DNA of 64,000 nt from Thalassospira xiamenensis M-5 = DSM 17429 (GCF_000300235.2 NZ_CP004388.1:3790001-3854000); one strand, 5' to 3'. Positions 1 to 8,315 are shown, counted from the first letter of the stretch. Notes: generated from the sequence alone by a model not told the origin. Numbers and translations: made by a program.

Positions 1-16
1 CCAGAGATAAATCTCG

Positions 17-47
17 GAGCCGCACCTAGACAATTTGGGTGCGGCTC
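17..47. terminator. Perfect 10-bp hairpin, possible terminator
   Basis: A GAGCCGCACC arm (17-26) pairs perfectly with GGTGCGGCTC (38-47) across an 11-nt loop. No T run follows on either strand, so a Rho-independent terminator is only a possibility. It lies downstream of the minus-strand RNase HI gene at the left edge of the window. Confidence 0.3.
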
Positions 48-201
48 TACCCTCCACCTATTTTCCGACAATAACAAAACATACCGTTAGCAACCTTGTC
101 CCCCTAGCCTCGTTATGAGATATTCGGAGGGACCAAAGGTTAGCTTGAAGCCAACCCTTGGCCTCGTTACGGGTTACTGATCAGGTCTGTTAAACGCCAA
201 T

Positions 202-678
202 TCAACAATTAGCCTGATCAGTTCCCTTACGAGGAGCCTCAGCAGCAATCCCCGCCTGCCTGCTGGCTTCCTGATCTACCCGTTCATTCTCGGGGTGCCC
301 TGCGTGTCCCTTGGTCCATTCCCAAGTGACCTCATGCTTCTGACAAAGCTGATCCAGCTTTTGCCATAGCTCAGCATTCTTGACCGGCTTGCTCCCTGAT
401 TTGTTCAAAGACCAGTCCTGGGCTTTCCATTTGATGATCCAACTGGTCATCCCATCGACCACATAGCGACTATCGGTTACTACATGAACGACACGAGGCG
501 ACTTGAGCGCTTCCAGTCCTTTGATAACGGCAGTTAGCTCCATCCGGTTATTGGTCGTATGGCGGTCTTTACCGGCCCTGAGCCTCTCTTTACCGGGCTT
601 CCGTAGCAAATAAGCCCACCCACCGGGGCCGGGGTTTCCGAGGCAAGCGCCATCGGCAAACAATTCAATTTTGGTCAT
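202..678 (-). CDS. rnhA: Ribonuclease HI (accessory copy)
   Basis: Endonuclease that cuts the RNA strand of RNA:DNA hybrids in the cytoplasm. The 158-residue length is normal for bacterial RNase HI. The acidic catalytic set is complete: D9 in FADGAC, E47 in NNRMEL, D69 in TDSRY and D135 in NERVDQ, with the KGHAGH histidine near 125. The GNPGPGGW signature is at 15-21. The ATG is preceded by an AAGGT ribosome site. It is the first of two RNase HI genes in the window; the other (39681-40124) is in the conserved ispH-thrB-rnhA setting. This copy is surrounded by recombinase and unknown genes, so it is probably island cargo or part of the island's replication or maintenance. Family assignment is secure; its role on the island is inference. 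Confidence 0.93.
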   Translation of the reverse strand: MTKIELFADGACLGNPGPGGWAYLLRKPGKERLRAGKDRHTTNNRMELTAVIKGLEALKSPRVVHVVTDSRYVVDGMTSWIIKWKAQDWSLNKSGSKPVKNAELWQKLDQLCQKHEVTWEWTKGHAGHPENERVDQEASRQAGIAAEAPRKGTDQANC

Positions 679-806
679 TGGTCAGTACCTTGTACAGGGA
701 AGTTCATTAACTCATGAAAAAAGACCCCATACTTTGAAGCATGGGTTCATAGCTGTGTGGTTGATTGGAAAGGACAGGAAACAGGGAGAGACAAGACCAC
801 TCAAAG

Positions 807-851
807 AGACCTTGAGAGGACTTGAAGCAGACCTTAAGCAGGCTTGAAGCT
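807..851. repeat. Imperfect tandem repeats of about 11 bp
   Basis: Four degenerate copies run head to tail: AGACCTTGAG, AGGACTTGAAGC, AGACCTTAAGC and AGGCTTGAAGC. The core CTTGAAGC/CTTAAGC recurs about once per helical turn, as in iterons or cooperative protein sites, but no function is shown. Confidence 0.4.
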
Positions 852-1148
852 GGCTATGAGCGGAGCACGGCCATACTTAAAGACAACAACAGTATGTTGA
901 CTAGATTGAGCCTGTTTAAACACCTTAAGTCACCCGTCTTACTGACCCCTTTCAGGTGCCCGGACCCTATCGAGCGTCACCACTTCTCGATAAGTCCTAT
1001 GCCCGGTTCACGCTTTGCACATTGCCCTTTTCAGGGGAGAGGTGGCTCATGCCGAGAAGGCTAAACAGTAAGGAGGTGACTGACACGAAACTCGTTGTTG
1101 ACTGAGTGTCGCCCGCCGTCACACCTGAGCAGAGTTTCCCCTTCTCTT

Positions 1149-1375
1149 AGGTGCAACCTAATCACATATCGCTTAAAGCCGATTTTCGGGCGATGGAGAG
1201 GATTTGGGTTTCTTGGTTGAATGGGTGCCGTTTTCCCAGAAGGCCTCTGTGCGGGCTTCTGGCGAGCCATGTGTTGACTTTAAGCTTGGTCATCCCGCCA
1301 GCTAGAACAAGCGAACAGATGATAATAGATTGATGTGGTATATAAATACCACCTCCCTCAAAGGTGCAACCTAAT
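1149..1375. repeat. 14-bp direct repeat pair
   Basis: AGGTGCAACCTAAT occurs exactly at 1149-1162 and again at 1362-1375, 213 bp apart. The repeat itself contains the small dyad AGGT-GCA-ACCT. No gene lies between the copies. It could be a remnant of a small inserted element or two binding sites. Confidence 0.5.
1335..1352. promoter_or_regulatory. Operator-like palindrome
   Basis: GTGGTAT and ATACCAC form a perfect 7-bp inverted repeat around ATAA. The AT-rich centre and the position just downstream of the minus-strand gene at 1383-2105 are compatible with a repressor site or a weak transcription end. Function is unproven. Confidence 0.3.
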
Positions 1376-1382
1376 AACCCTT

Positions 1383-2105
1383 CTATCTCGTAATCGAAGG
1401 CCAATAGCTGGCTATCATCTGGCACACAGCCTCGATGTTTTTCTGGCGTGTAGCGTTTTGTGGTGGTGCAGAAAAAACCTCACCACACTGTATATCAATC
1501 GACATGCAAAACTTGTTCGAGACCAAATTATCACCGCTTAAGTTTTGATCTACGTGCATTCGCAAAATGGTCGCGGCAAACATTCCCATTTCACGGCGTT
1601 TCGATTTTGCAGCTTCAGTCTCGGAGTTATCCTGAGTCATTCGTAAGATAGCTGCGCCCCGCTGTTTAACCCCCTTGATTAATCCTTCGACAATCAAGTC
1701 GGCGTAAACTGAAACTCGTACATTAGAAATTACAAGGTGTGATTGGTTCTTTGGCGATGGATGGAAATCGTATGCAGAAAGCTTATTTGACATCCTCGCA
1801 ATGCTTTTAAGAACTTCGATAGAATTTGATGCATCATCTTGCATCAATGAGCTAACAGCCGGGTCTTCCATTCGTTGCTCAAACATTTGTTCAGCATTAA
1901 GTAGAAGATCAAGATTTCTAGTGCGGTCTGATAAAAACTTGTTTATTACGCTGCGCACATCTTTATAGCGGATCACTGTGGATGTAGACGGGAACTTGGC
2001 TCGCTTAAGAATTCCTAGTCTCCCCTGATCAGTCGCCATCATGTAGTTTGCAAGTTCATTTGCAGATAGGCGTGGAGCGTTGTTAACCCTCGGAGCAGCA
2101 GCCAT
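1383..2105 (-). CDS. Hypothetical protein, island gene
   Basis: A 240-residue protein of no recognised family. The frame stays open for another 73 codons upstream, but the ATG at 2105 is preferred because GAGGA lies about 9 nt before it and the upstream translation looks non-coding. The start reads MAAAPRVNNAPRLSANELAN. The N-terminal half (about 15-120) looks helical, with ANELANYM, KDVRSVINKF and MFEQRMEDPA stretches. There is no signal peptide, membrane segment or cysteine motif, so it is probably soluble and cytoplasmic. It lies 270 bp downstream of the serine recombinase gene on the same strand, in the AT-rich island. It could be a DNA-binding accessory or defence component, but the sequence gives no specific evidence for either. 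Confidence 0.6.
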   Translation of the reverse strand: MAAAPRVNNAPRLSANELANYMMATDQGRLGILKRAKFPSTSTVIRYKDVRSVINKFLSDRTRNLDLLLNAEQMFEQRMEDPAVSSLMQDDASNSIEVLKSIARMSNKLSAYDFHPSPKNQSHLVISNVRVSVYADLIVEGLIKGVKQRGAAILRMTQDNSETEAAKSKRREMGMFAATILRMHVDQNLSGDNLVSNKFCMSIDIQCGEVFSAPPQNATRQKNIEAVCQMIASYWPSITR

Positions 2106-2377
2106 GGATGATATCCTCGCCAGCACAACTTTATCAGATGGCTCGAATATACACATTGCAACCCTGTCGCGCAAAACGATTGTAAATTCAGGCGCAGAAC
2201 ACTTGGGGTTTGATGGGTACTTTCTATTTGAGGCGATAGATCGACCCGAAGTAAAGGGGATCAGCGTACTTGCCAAAGTTGCATCACTAGATGCGGCATT
2301 TCGGCTTATCGACTTGTGGGACACAAGAGACAGAAACCAACAGAACCCTATCGCCTAAGCTTAGCAACAAAAGGCTT

Positions 2378-3037
2378 TTATTTCGCAACTCGATCCAAAA
2401 GCCTTTTGACTTGCGGTGCCTGCCACTTGCCGCCTCTTGGCGTTGCAATCCCTGCTGAGTTAAGCGCGGAAGCTATTGCTCGCATACTATCCCCCCTCTC
2501 CCGCATTGGAACCACGATATTCTCCAGCTTACCAGCTCGCTGTTGCGCTTGAGCCTTAAGCACGTCATTCCGCTTCATGGTGCTGTCCCGGAGACCACCA
2601 AGCTTAACCCCTCTCCGCTTAGCCTCTTTGAGTGCAGCCTTGGTACGCTGAGAGATAAACTCACGCTCCTGTTCGGCCAGTGCGGCATAGATATGTAGCT
2701 GGAATGGTGTGGCGGTCGGCATTGCCGCAACGCGGAAGTCTAACCGCTTGTCTTCCATGAGTTGCGAGATGAACGACACCTTGCGGCTTAGTCGGTCAAG
2801 CTTCGCAACAAGCAGTGTGGCCTTGGCAGTCTTGGCATGTTCAATAGCCTTGAGTAACTCCGGGCGGTCATCATCCTTACCTGATTGCACATCAAGATAC
2901 TCCCCGATCACTTCGAAAGGCTCAGGGCTGAACGTATCCAGATAGAGGGTAATATCTCTCGTTTGCGCTTCCAGCCCCAATCCACTCCGCCCTTGATCTG
3001 CTGTACTCACACGCTTGTAGATCACATATTGCTGCAT
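2378..3037 (-). CDS. Serine recombinase (resolvase/invertase family)
   Basis: Site-specific recombinase that cleaves DNA through a serine nucleophile. The 219-residue protein opens with the resolvase signature YKRVSTADQ, placing the nucleophile at S11 with R9 close by. AKLDRLSRKV and the EREFISQRTKAAL long helix follow. The C-terminal 50 residues (MRAIASALNSAGIATPRGG) are the helix-turn-helix part of the recombinase domain. It is of small-resolvase size, not a large serine integrase. The ATG at 3037 is chosen because AGGTGGGG precedes it closely; an in-frame GTG at 3055 is possible. Resolvases of this type resolve cointegrates or invert segments in mobile elements, so it marks the region as mobile. 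Its recombination site is not identified. Confidence 0.88.
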   Translation of the reverse strand: MQQYVIYKRVSTADQGRSGLGLEAQTRDITLYLDTFSPEPFEVIGEYLDVQSGKDDDRPELLKAIEHAKTAKATLLVAKLDRLSRKVSFISQLMEDKRLDFRVAAMPTATPFQLHIYAALAEQEREFISQRTKAALKEAKRRGVKLGGLRDSTMKRNDVLKAQAQQRAGKLENIVVPMRERGDSMRAIASALNSAGIATPRGGKWQAPQVKRLLDRVAK

Positions 3038-3238
3038 GGTCCCCACCTGCTTCACTACCTTGTTACAGGCACATAAGACAGGATGTTACAAATGTCAACG
3101 AACGTTGTGAGTGTTACAACGGAACTTTCCGGTAAGAATGAAGGCACTCCAACTACCCACCCCTCCCCTTTGCGTTATAGCCACAGCATACGAGAACGAA
3201 ATGACATCAGCCCCCACGGGGGGAAGTTACTGCTTCGG

Positions 3239-3610
3239 TCATAGCGTATGCCCATTCAGATTTTTGACCCCAAAAGCCCCCCGCATGACCTCAAATTCCC
3301 ACTTAATGAACGGCTTCTTGTGACCAAAGATCGCTTCAAGTATCGCGGCGAGAGATGAAGCTGTCTTCCCGGTGTGAGGGCACGGCCAGATGTCCTTACC
3401 TAATGCTTCGACAATCGGACTAATCTTGGCTGCGGTGTTATTGATAAAGCGCCAACGCCCCCAAACACCCTCAACCTCCCGGTCATGCCGTTCAGTTTCA
3501 AGTTTGTTCCATTGTGCATATTTAGAAGGCTCCCAATAGAGAGACCCAAAGTAAGGCAAGCGAATGAAACCGCGTTCGACTTCGAAGCTGTGACCAATGG
3601 TGAAACGCAT
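3239..3610 (-). CDS. Hypothetical protein, island gene
   Basis: An unrecognised 123-residue protein. The ATG at 3610 follows a good GAGGA ribosome site 7 nt away, and translation starts MRFTIGHSFEVERGF. The product is rich in aromatic residues (GSLYWEPSKYAQW, GVWGRWRF), with no signal peptide or clear membrane span. It lies between the serine recombinase and the CBASS operon and is transcribed away from the latter. The good ribosome site supports a real gene; no function can be assigned. Confidence 0.5.
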   Translation of the reverse strand: MRFTIGHSFEVERGFIRLPYFGSLYWEPSKYAQWNKLETERHDREVEGVWGRWRFINNTAAKISPIVEALGKDIWPCPHTGKTASSLAAILEAIFGHKKPFIKWEFEVMRGAFGVKNLNGHTL

Positions 3611-4107
3611 GATTTTTCCTCGTGCATATGGTTGAAAACACGCCAACCATGGGTCACCACGAGTCATATCGTCAACATAAAAAAAATCAACAATATCAAT
3701 TGACTAATACACATGTGGAGAGCACCCCCGAGCCGTCTCAAGCCCAACAATCGTTTGATCTTTTACACTTGTGGATCACATGCTAGGAAAATTTCCGCTT
3801 TCAGGAGATCATCCTCCTTACGCAACAAATTTTGAGCCCCGGTGGTCTTGTAAAAAGCATCATGCTCCGCTTGAAACCGCGAGAGGTCGAATAATAGGCC
3901 CTACAGTTAGAAAGCCTACTGGAACGCCTCTAATGAGCCGAAAGTCCAATCACTCTGACACCATAAATCAACACACGACACCAACCCATAATTCAACTTT
4001 GAGAAGTACGCACCACAAATATAAGAAACTCAAAATAAACAAGTTCACAGACCAGCCATCTATACGATAGGATACTCGCAATTGTTACTTTTACACGAGG
4101 TAACCAG
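3611..4107. other. AT-rich intergenic region upstream of CBASS operon
   Basis: About 500 bp separate the divergent gene at 3239-3610 from capV. A 99-codon plus-strand frame at 3771-4070 has low-complexity His/Thr/Lys-rich translation and no ribosome site, and is not called. The region should hold the CBASS promoter. Confidence 0.5.
4044..4073 (+). promoter_or_regulatory. Candidate sigma-70 promoter of the CBASS operon
   Basis: TTCACA (4044-4049) and TAGGAT (4068-4073) are separated by 18 bp, and the ATG of capV is 35 bp downstream. Matches to consensus are moderate and the region is AT-rich, so chance matches are likely. Confidence 0.3.
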
Positions 4108-5082
4108 ATGGCGACATACCACGTACTGGCGCTCTCCGGCGGAGGCTTCAGAGGACTTTATACAGCAACGGCACTTGAGATATTAGAAAAGTCTGCTGGT
4201 GAACCACTCGCGAGAAAGTTTGATCTAATCTGCGGCACGTCAGCAGGTGGCTTATTGGCTTTAGGCCTCGCAAACGAGCACTCTGCATCTGAATTGAAGA
4301 AGTTGTTCGTAGACAATGGAACTTCAATTTTCCAAAATCGTAGCCTGCCAAGAAAAATCTTTGGTTTTTGGTGGTGCGCAAAACACTCGCAAAGCGGATT
4401 AAAAAGCTCTCTAGAGAAGATTTTTAAAAACACTCAAATAGGCGACCTCAAACACCCGGTCCTCATTTCCACGATTAACTACTCGACCGGCTTATTCAAA
4501 ACCTTCAAGACTCCCCACCATCAAGACTTCAGTCGTGATTGGGAATTACCGATCATTGATGCCGCCCTCGCCACCTCGGCAGCACCTGTATATTTTCCTC
4601 TGTTCAGAAATGAACGCGGAGTGTTTGCGGACGGTGGATTGGCCGCAAATGCTCCCGGACTGCTGGGTGTACATGAGCTCAAACATTTTTTAGGTGCAAC
4701 TGATAAGGACGTCATTCGCGTTCTTTCAATCGGGACGATGACTAAAGGAGCAACCTTTAGCGGGAAGAACCTAGACCGAGGCTTCTTCCGATGGAGGGCC
4801 AAAATATTTGACCTGACAATTTCTGCCCAAGAGTCTCTAACCCATTACATGTTGTCACATACTCTCGGTGACAATTACTTCCAGATTGATGATGCGATCA
4901 CTCCCGACCAAAGCAAAGATATCGATAAACTCGACAACGCGAGCGAAAGCGCGAAGAGCACACTAATCTCGAGAGGCGATCATGCCGCGCAGGCAGCCCT
5001 TGGTGATCACAGATTCAAAGAATTTATGCACCACACTGCAGCTCAGCCCATATTTTTCCATGGCCCTCAAAAGAACGGATAG
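4108..5082 (+). CDS. capV: CapV-type patatin phospholipase, CBASS effector
   Basis: Patatin-family lipid hydrolase of 324 residues, the killing effector of this CBASS operon. The oxyanion-hole glycines GGGFRG are at 11-16, the nucleophile elbow GTSAG at 43-47 (S45), and the catalytic aspartate in DGG at 175-177, so the Ser-Asp dyad is intact. CapV enzymes of the Vibrio type are switched on by a cyclic dinucleotide and degrade the inner membrane, killing the infected cell. The start has a GAGGT site 7 nt upstream. Its stop codon lies 4 bp before the start of the adjacent nucleotidyltransferase gene, which indicates one transcript and translational coupling. Family and active site are seen directly; activation by 3'3'-cGAMP is inferred from the DncV-like partner. 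Confidence 0.92.
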   Translation: MATYHVLALSGGGFRGLYTATALEILEKSAGEPLARKFDLICGTSAGGLLALGLANEHSASELKKLFVDNGTSIFQNRSLPRKIFGFWWCAKHSQSGLKSSLEKIFKNTQIGDLKHPVLISTINYSTGLFKTFKTPHHQDFSRDWELPIIDAALATSAAPVYFPLFRNERGVFADGGLAANAPGLLGVHELKHFLGATDKDVIRVLSIGTMTKGATFSGKNLDRGFFRWRAKIFDLTISAQESLTHYMLSHTLGDNYFQIDDAITPDQSKDIDKLDNASESAKSTLISRGDHAAQAALGDHRFKEFMHHTAAQPIFFHGPQKNG

Positions 5083-5086
5083 GAAG

Positions 5087-6229
5087 ATGTTGAACCTTAG
5101 CTCACTGCTTTATAGCACTGCCAACGACAACCTACTTAAACAACTCGACTTGGAAGCAAATGAAAAGGACTTCATCTCGAAATGTAAGAACAAGGTGAGG
5201 GCATGCATCCGCGACGAGCTTACTGCTACACTCAAAGAGACTTTCTCTGTTGAGCAAACCGTCTCCCCAAAGTTCTTCACACAAGGCTCATGGGCTTACA
5301 AAACCCTAAACAGCCCTTGTCACACACCTCCTCAACAATGCGACATTGATGACGGGGTCTATTTTCCTTTGAGCATCATGCAAGAAGAGAAAAAACCCAG
5401 CATCGCTAGTACAACTCTGTTTGCTGCAATTGAAGGTATTTTGGAGAAGCTCGCGAAGAAAGAAGGCTGGACGCTAGATTCAGGCAAGGATACCTGCGTA
5501 CGCCTTATATTGACAGAGCGGGCTCACCTTGACATTCCGCTATACGCTATCCCGGATGGTGCGTTCACCCAAATGGCTACTGAAGCTATTGATCGCGGGT
5601 ACGGGAATTTTGCTGATGCCCTAAGCAAAAGGGATCAGGAGAGCTGGACGCAATTACCCTCGGATGAGGTGCTACTCGCCCACAGGAAAGAAGGCTGGAT
5701 AACCTCTGACCCGCGACCAATCAAGCAGTGGTTTCTTGACGAAGTTGATGCCAAAGGCGAACAGCTAAGAAGGGTAGTCCGCTATCTAAAGTCGATACGT
5801 GATATGCACTGGAAATCGGGCGGGCCTTCTTCAATTTTATTGATGGCGGCATCCGCTCCACTATTTAAACGCCATGACAAACGAGATGACCTTGCATTAC
5901 TCAATGTACTGCAACAGTTACCTGAACACCTTCGCAATGGAGTGAACAACCCAGCAAAAGGCCAAACAAACGAGAGTTTGACTGACCGCTTGAGCCAAGA
6001 AGAATTGAATACTGTAGTTTCTCTGTTTGAGAAAGTTTCTAGCGATCTAAACACAGCTATTTACGATTCAGCACCTCATGCTGCCTGCGAAATACTAATC
6101 GGCATCTTTGGCGCTCGCCTACCAAACCTTCCTAATGAAGCTACTCAATCTGCAGCTAAAGACGTTCTCGCGGCAACCCCTGTCATTTCTGGCCCGGACG
6201 AACCTATTACAAGAACAAAGGCAGGATGA
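5087..6229 (+). CDS. DncV-like CD-NTase, cyclic-dinucleotide synthase
   Basis: Makes the second messenger of the CBASS operon when phage is sensed. The 380-residue protein has the nucleotidyltransferase core: TQGSWAYKTLN (65-75), the metal-binding DIDDG (D86, D88) and the third carboxylate in HLDIPLYAIP (D149). Further blocks, including WITSDPRPIKQWF and GGPSSILLMAA, resemble Vibrio DncV, which makes 3'3'-cGAMP and is about 436 residues. The ATG at 5087 is chosen as coupled to the capV stop; the ribosome site (AGGA) is unusually close, and an upstream ATG at 5060 has none. The last residues are ITRTKAG, and a C-terminal glycine is what Cap2 conjugates in related systems. The exact product nucleotide cannot be told from sequence alone. 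Confidence 0.92.
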   Translation: MLNLSSLLYSTANDNLLKQLDLEANEKDFISKCKNKVRACIRDELTATLKETFSVEQTVSPKFFTQGSWAYKTLNSPCHTPPQQCDIDDGVYFPLSIMQEEKKPSIASTTLFAAIEGILEKLAKKEGWTLDSGKDTCVRLILTERAHLDIPLYAIPDGAFTQMATEAIDRGYGNFADALSKRDQESWTQLPSDEVLLAHRKEGWITSDPRPIKQWFLDEVDAKGEQLRRVVRYLKSIRDMHWKSGGPSSILLMAASAPLFKRHDKRDDLALLNVLQQLPEHLRNGVNNPAKGQTNESLTDRLSQEELNTVVSLFEKVSSDLNTAIYDSAPHAACEILIGIFGARLPNLPNEATQSAAKDVLAATPVISGPDEPITRTKAG

Positions 6230-7833
6230 GCAGAGTTAGCGAAGGTTTACCTGAGGTCACGGAGCAATTAGCCCGCCAAGGGTATAGATACTTAGGAAGA
6301 AATCTGCACAGAGACCTCGTCTTCACTGGCAACCTTTTGTCATCCAGTGAACACTTCGCCGTTGAGATGACGGTTGATCGACATTTGTTCAGCCTCCCAA
6401 GGATAAGGCTACTCGAGATACCTGACCGTCTTCGCCCAATTGCACCTCACATTGGAGAAGATGGTTCAATTTGTTATGTATCGCCTGGCACAGCCATTCT
6501 CGACATTTTCAACCCTGCACGAAGCATAACAAGTTGCATAAAGAAATGCGAAGATGTCTTAACAAAAGTGCTCTCTGGAAAAATGAACGACAACCTACGA
6601 GAGGAGTTTTTCACTTATTGGCGAGCGCGTTCAGCATACTCCGACACGGATACTCACTCTCAATTCACTCGTAAAGTTTATAGCGGTGATCGCCAATTTC
6701 TATTCATATCTGACAACCCAAGAAGAACGGAATGCAAGGTACAAAATGTTGTATTCTTGGAAGAACTTGCCTGTGAGTTGATTGAATTTAGCACAGAAGA
6801 ATATTTACGGCCCTCCAACCAAATATGGCCTCCCTCAAACGTGGGAGAAATATTGGACTGGATTGAACACATAGACATTAGCTTAAAGAAAAAAATACTC
6901 CGCAAAATTAGGGTTTACAATTCTTACGAGAACGATGCGATATTAGTTTCTATAAGATCTATAAATTGCCACATCGGTTTCCTAATAAGATTACAGAAAG
7001 GAAAAAACAAAAATAAGCGGCAATCAAAATCACTGACGAGAAGTCAAATCATAGACCGTTACTTGTTCCTAAGAATTGATGATGAGTTCATTTTGACTCG
7101 AAATACACCACATAAAAACACGCTTCACGGAAAGAAAATAACCTTGATCGGTGCCGGGACCATTGGTGGATATCTGGCCGATTTTCTGGTGAAATCTGGC
7201 GCAGGAATGCTCGGGGGTGAACTGAGGATTGTTGACGACCAGTACATTGGACCAGAGAATATTGGTCGACATCGATTGGGTATCGATAGCTTGTTTCGTC
7301 TAAAAGCAAAAGCATTGCGCTCAGAATTGATGCGGACATCGCCAACCTCCAACATCATTGACGTACCCTACGACGCTAGAGAAGCAGCATTAAACCGAGC
7401 AGACTTGATAATTGATGCAACAGGCGAAGAACCTCTCGGGCAATGGCTCACTGAGAACTTAGCAGGCAAAACCCCTCTGCTTACTACTTGGATTGAGGGA
7501 AATGGCATCGCAGTTAGATCACTACTCAGGGCCAACGTTGAACAAGCCTGCTTCAAGTGCCTCTGCGATTTCAACAGAGAAGACCGGTTCAAATCAACCG
7601 TCGAGAAATGGGAACCAAACTTTGAAGGTGGCGATTGTAGCAGTCTCTATGTACCGTTTTCTCTTTCGGTATCTGTTCAAGCAGCAAGCTTAGCACTTGA
7701 CGCAGCTATTGATTGGGCTAATGGCATTACGTCTCCCCAACTCCGCACAAGAATTACTGACCCCGCTTTCAATTTGGCAACGCCTGATACCGACATACCT
7801 CAGCGAGAAGAATGCCCCGCATGTCATTCTTAA
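6226..7833 (+). CDS. cap2: Cap2, E2-E1 fusion conjugating CD-NTase
   Basis: Ubiquitin-machinery-like enzyme of 535 residues which, in studied type II CBASS, links the C-terminus of the CD-NTase to target proteins and so primes it. The N-terminal E2-like domain (about 10-130) carries a candidate catalytic cysteine, C83, in DGSICYVSPG. The C-terminal ThiF/E1 adenylation domain begins with the nucleotide loop GAGTIG (309-314), followed by IGPENIGRHRLG. Cysteine pairs C442/C445 (CFKC) and C530/C533 (CPAC) could bind zinc, and C471 in GGDCSS is a candidate E1 thioester cysteine. Its start codon overlaps the preceding stop as ATGA. The middle (about 140-290) is weakly conserved. The family is clear; the individual cysteine roles are inference. 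Confidence 0.9.
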   Translation: MSRVSEGLPEVTEQLARQGYRYLGRNLHRDLVFTGNLLSSSEHFAVEMTVDRHLFSLPRIRLLEIPDRLRPIAPHIGEDGSICYVSPGTAILDIFNPARSITSCIKKCEDVLTKVLSGKMNDNLREEFFTYWRARSAYSDTDTHSQFTRKVYSGDRQFLFISDNPRRTECKVQNVVFLEELACELIEFSTEEYLRPSNQIWPPSNVGEILDWIEHIDISLKKKILRKIRVYNSYENDAILVSIRSINCHIGFLIRLQKGKNKNKRQSKSLTRSQIIDRYLFLRIDDEFILTRNTPHKNTLHGKKITLIGAGTIGGYLADFLVKSGAGMLGGELRIVDDQYIGPENIGRHRLGIDSLFRLKAKALRSELMRTSPTSNIIDVPYDAREAALNRADLIIDATGEEPLGQWLTENLAGKTPLLTTWIEGNGIAVRSLLRANVEQACFKCLCDFNREDRFKSTVEKWEPNFEGGDCSSLYVPFSLSVSVQAASLALDAAIDWANGITSPQLRTRITDPAFNLATPDTDIPQREECPACHS

Positions 7834-8297
7834 ACGACTGGATAACCCCCAACCACTTACAATTGCTTCGAATTGAAGACGACGTAATGAGCAATCTTCT
7901 TGGTTTTAGGCAAGTTAAAGAAAGCGACACAGAAGCAGGTGGACTTCTTCTAGGATTACGAAAAGGCCCTCATTTTCATCTAACTCACTTAACTAGTCCC
8001 ACAAAAACAGATCGACGAACCAGATACTCTTTTGAGCGAGACAAGTTCTACCACTCATACGTTACATCTAAATTATGGAATGAGACAGAAGGGCAAGTCC
8101 GTTATTTGGGTGAGTGGCACACACATCCAGAGAACGATCCAACTCCTTCGTGTATAGATATAAGTGAGTGGATAAAACTCGCGAAAAATCGAGTAGACAA
8201 AGAACCAATGGTAGCGGTGATAGTAGGAATTAACTCTCTAATAGTTGAACTGGTTTTTGAAAACACCCAGCGAATTCGCCTTATCCCATCTCAATAA
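7812..8297 (+). CDS. cap3: Cap3, JAMM-family deconjugating protease
   Basis: Zinc isopeptidase of 161 residues which, in known type II CBASS, removes the CD-NTase from its conjugates and so opposes Cap2. The JAMM signature is complete: E41 in DTEAGG, H103 and H105 in EWHTHP, S113 and D116, with the standard H-x-H-x7-S-x2-D spacing. The gene starts 22 bp inside the end of cap2, so all four CBASS genes overlap or nearly touch. A second in-frame ATG three codons later is possible. It converges on the integrase gene with only 18 bp between them and no obvious terminator. Confidence 0.9.
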   Translation: MPRMSFLNDWITPNHLQLLRIEDDVMSNLLGFRQVKESDTEAGGLLLGLRKGPHFHLTHLTSPTKTDRRTRYSFERDKFYHSYVTSKLWNETEGQVRYLGEWHTHPENDPTPSCIDISEWIKLAKNRVDKEPMVAVIVGINSLIVELVFENTQRIRLIPSQ

Positions 8298-8315
8298 TTT
8301 CTACGGTTTCACCAG

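Larger units (their letters stand above)
679..1382. other. Gene-poor stretch with short repeats
   Basis: No convincing coding frame. The short frames on both strands here have no good ribosome site and low-complexity translations. The stretch contains imperfect 11-bp tandem repeats (807-851), a 14-bp direct repeat (1149-1162 and 1362-1375) and a palindrome (1335-1352), annotated separately. Confidence 0.5.

Noticed and set aside
3771..4070. 99-codon plus-strand frame upstream of capV
   Set aside because: Low-complexity translation and no ribosome site; it overlaps the likely promoter.
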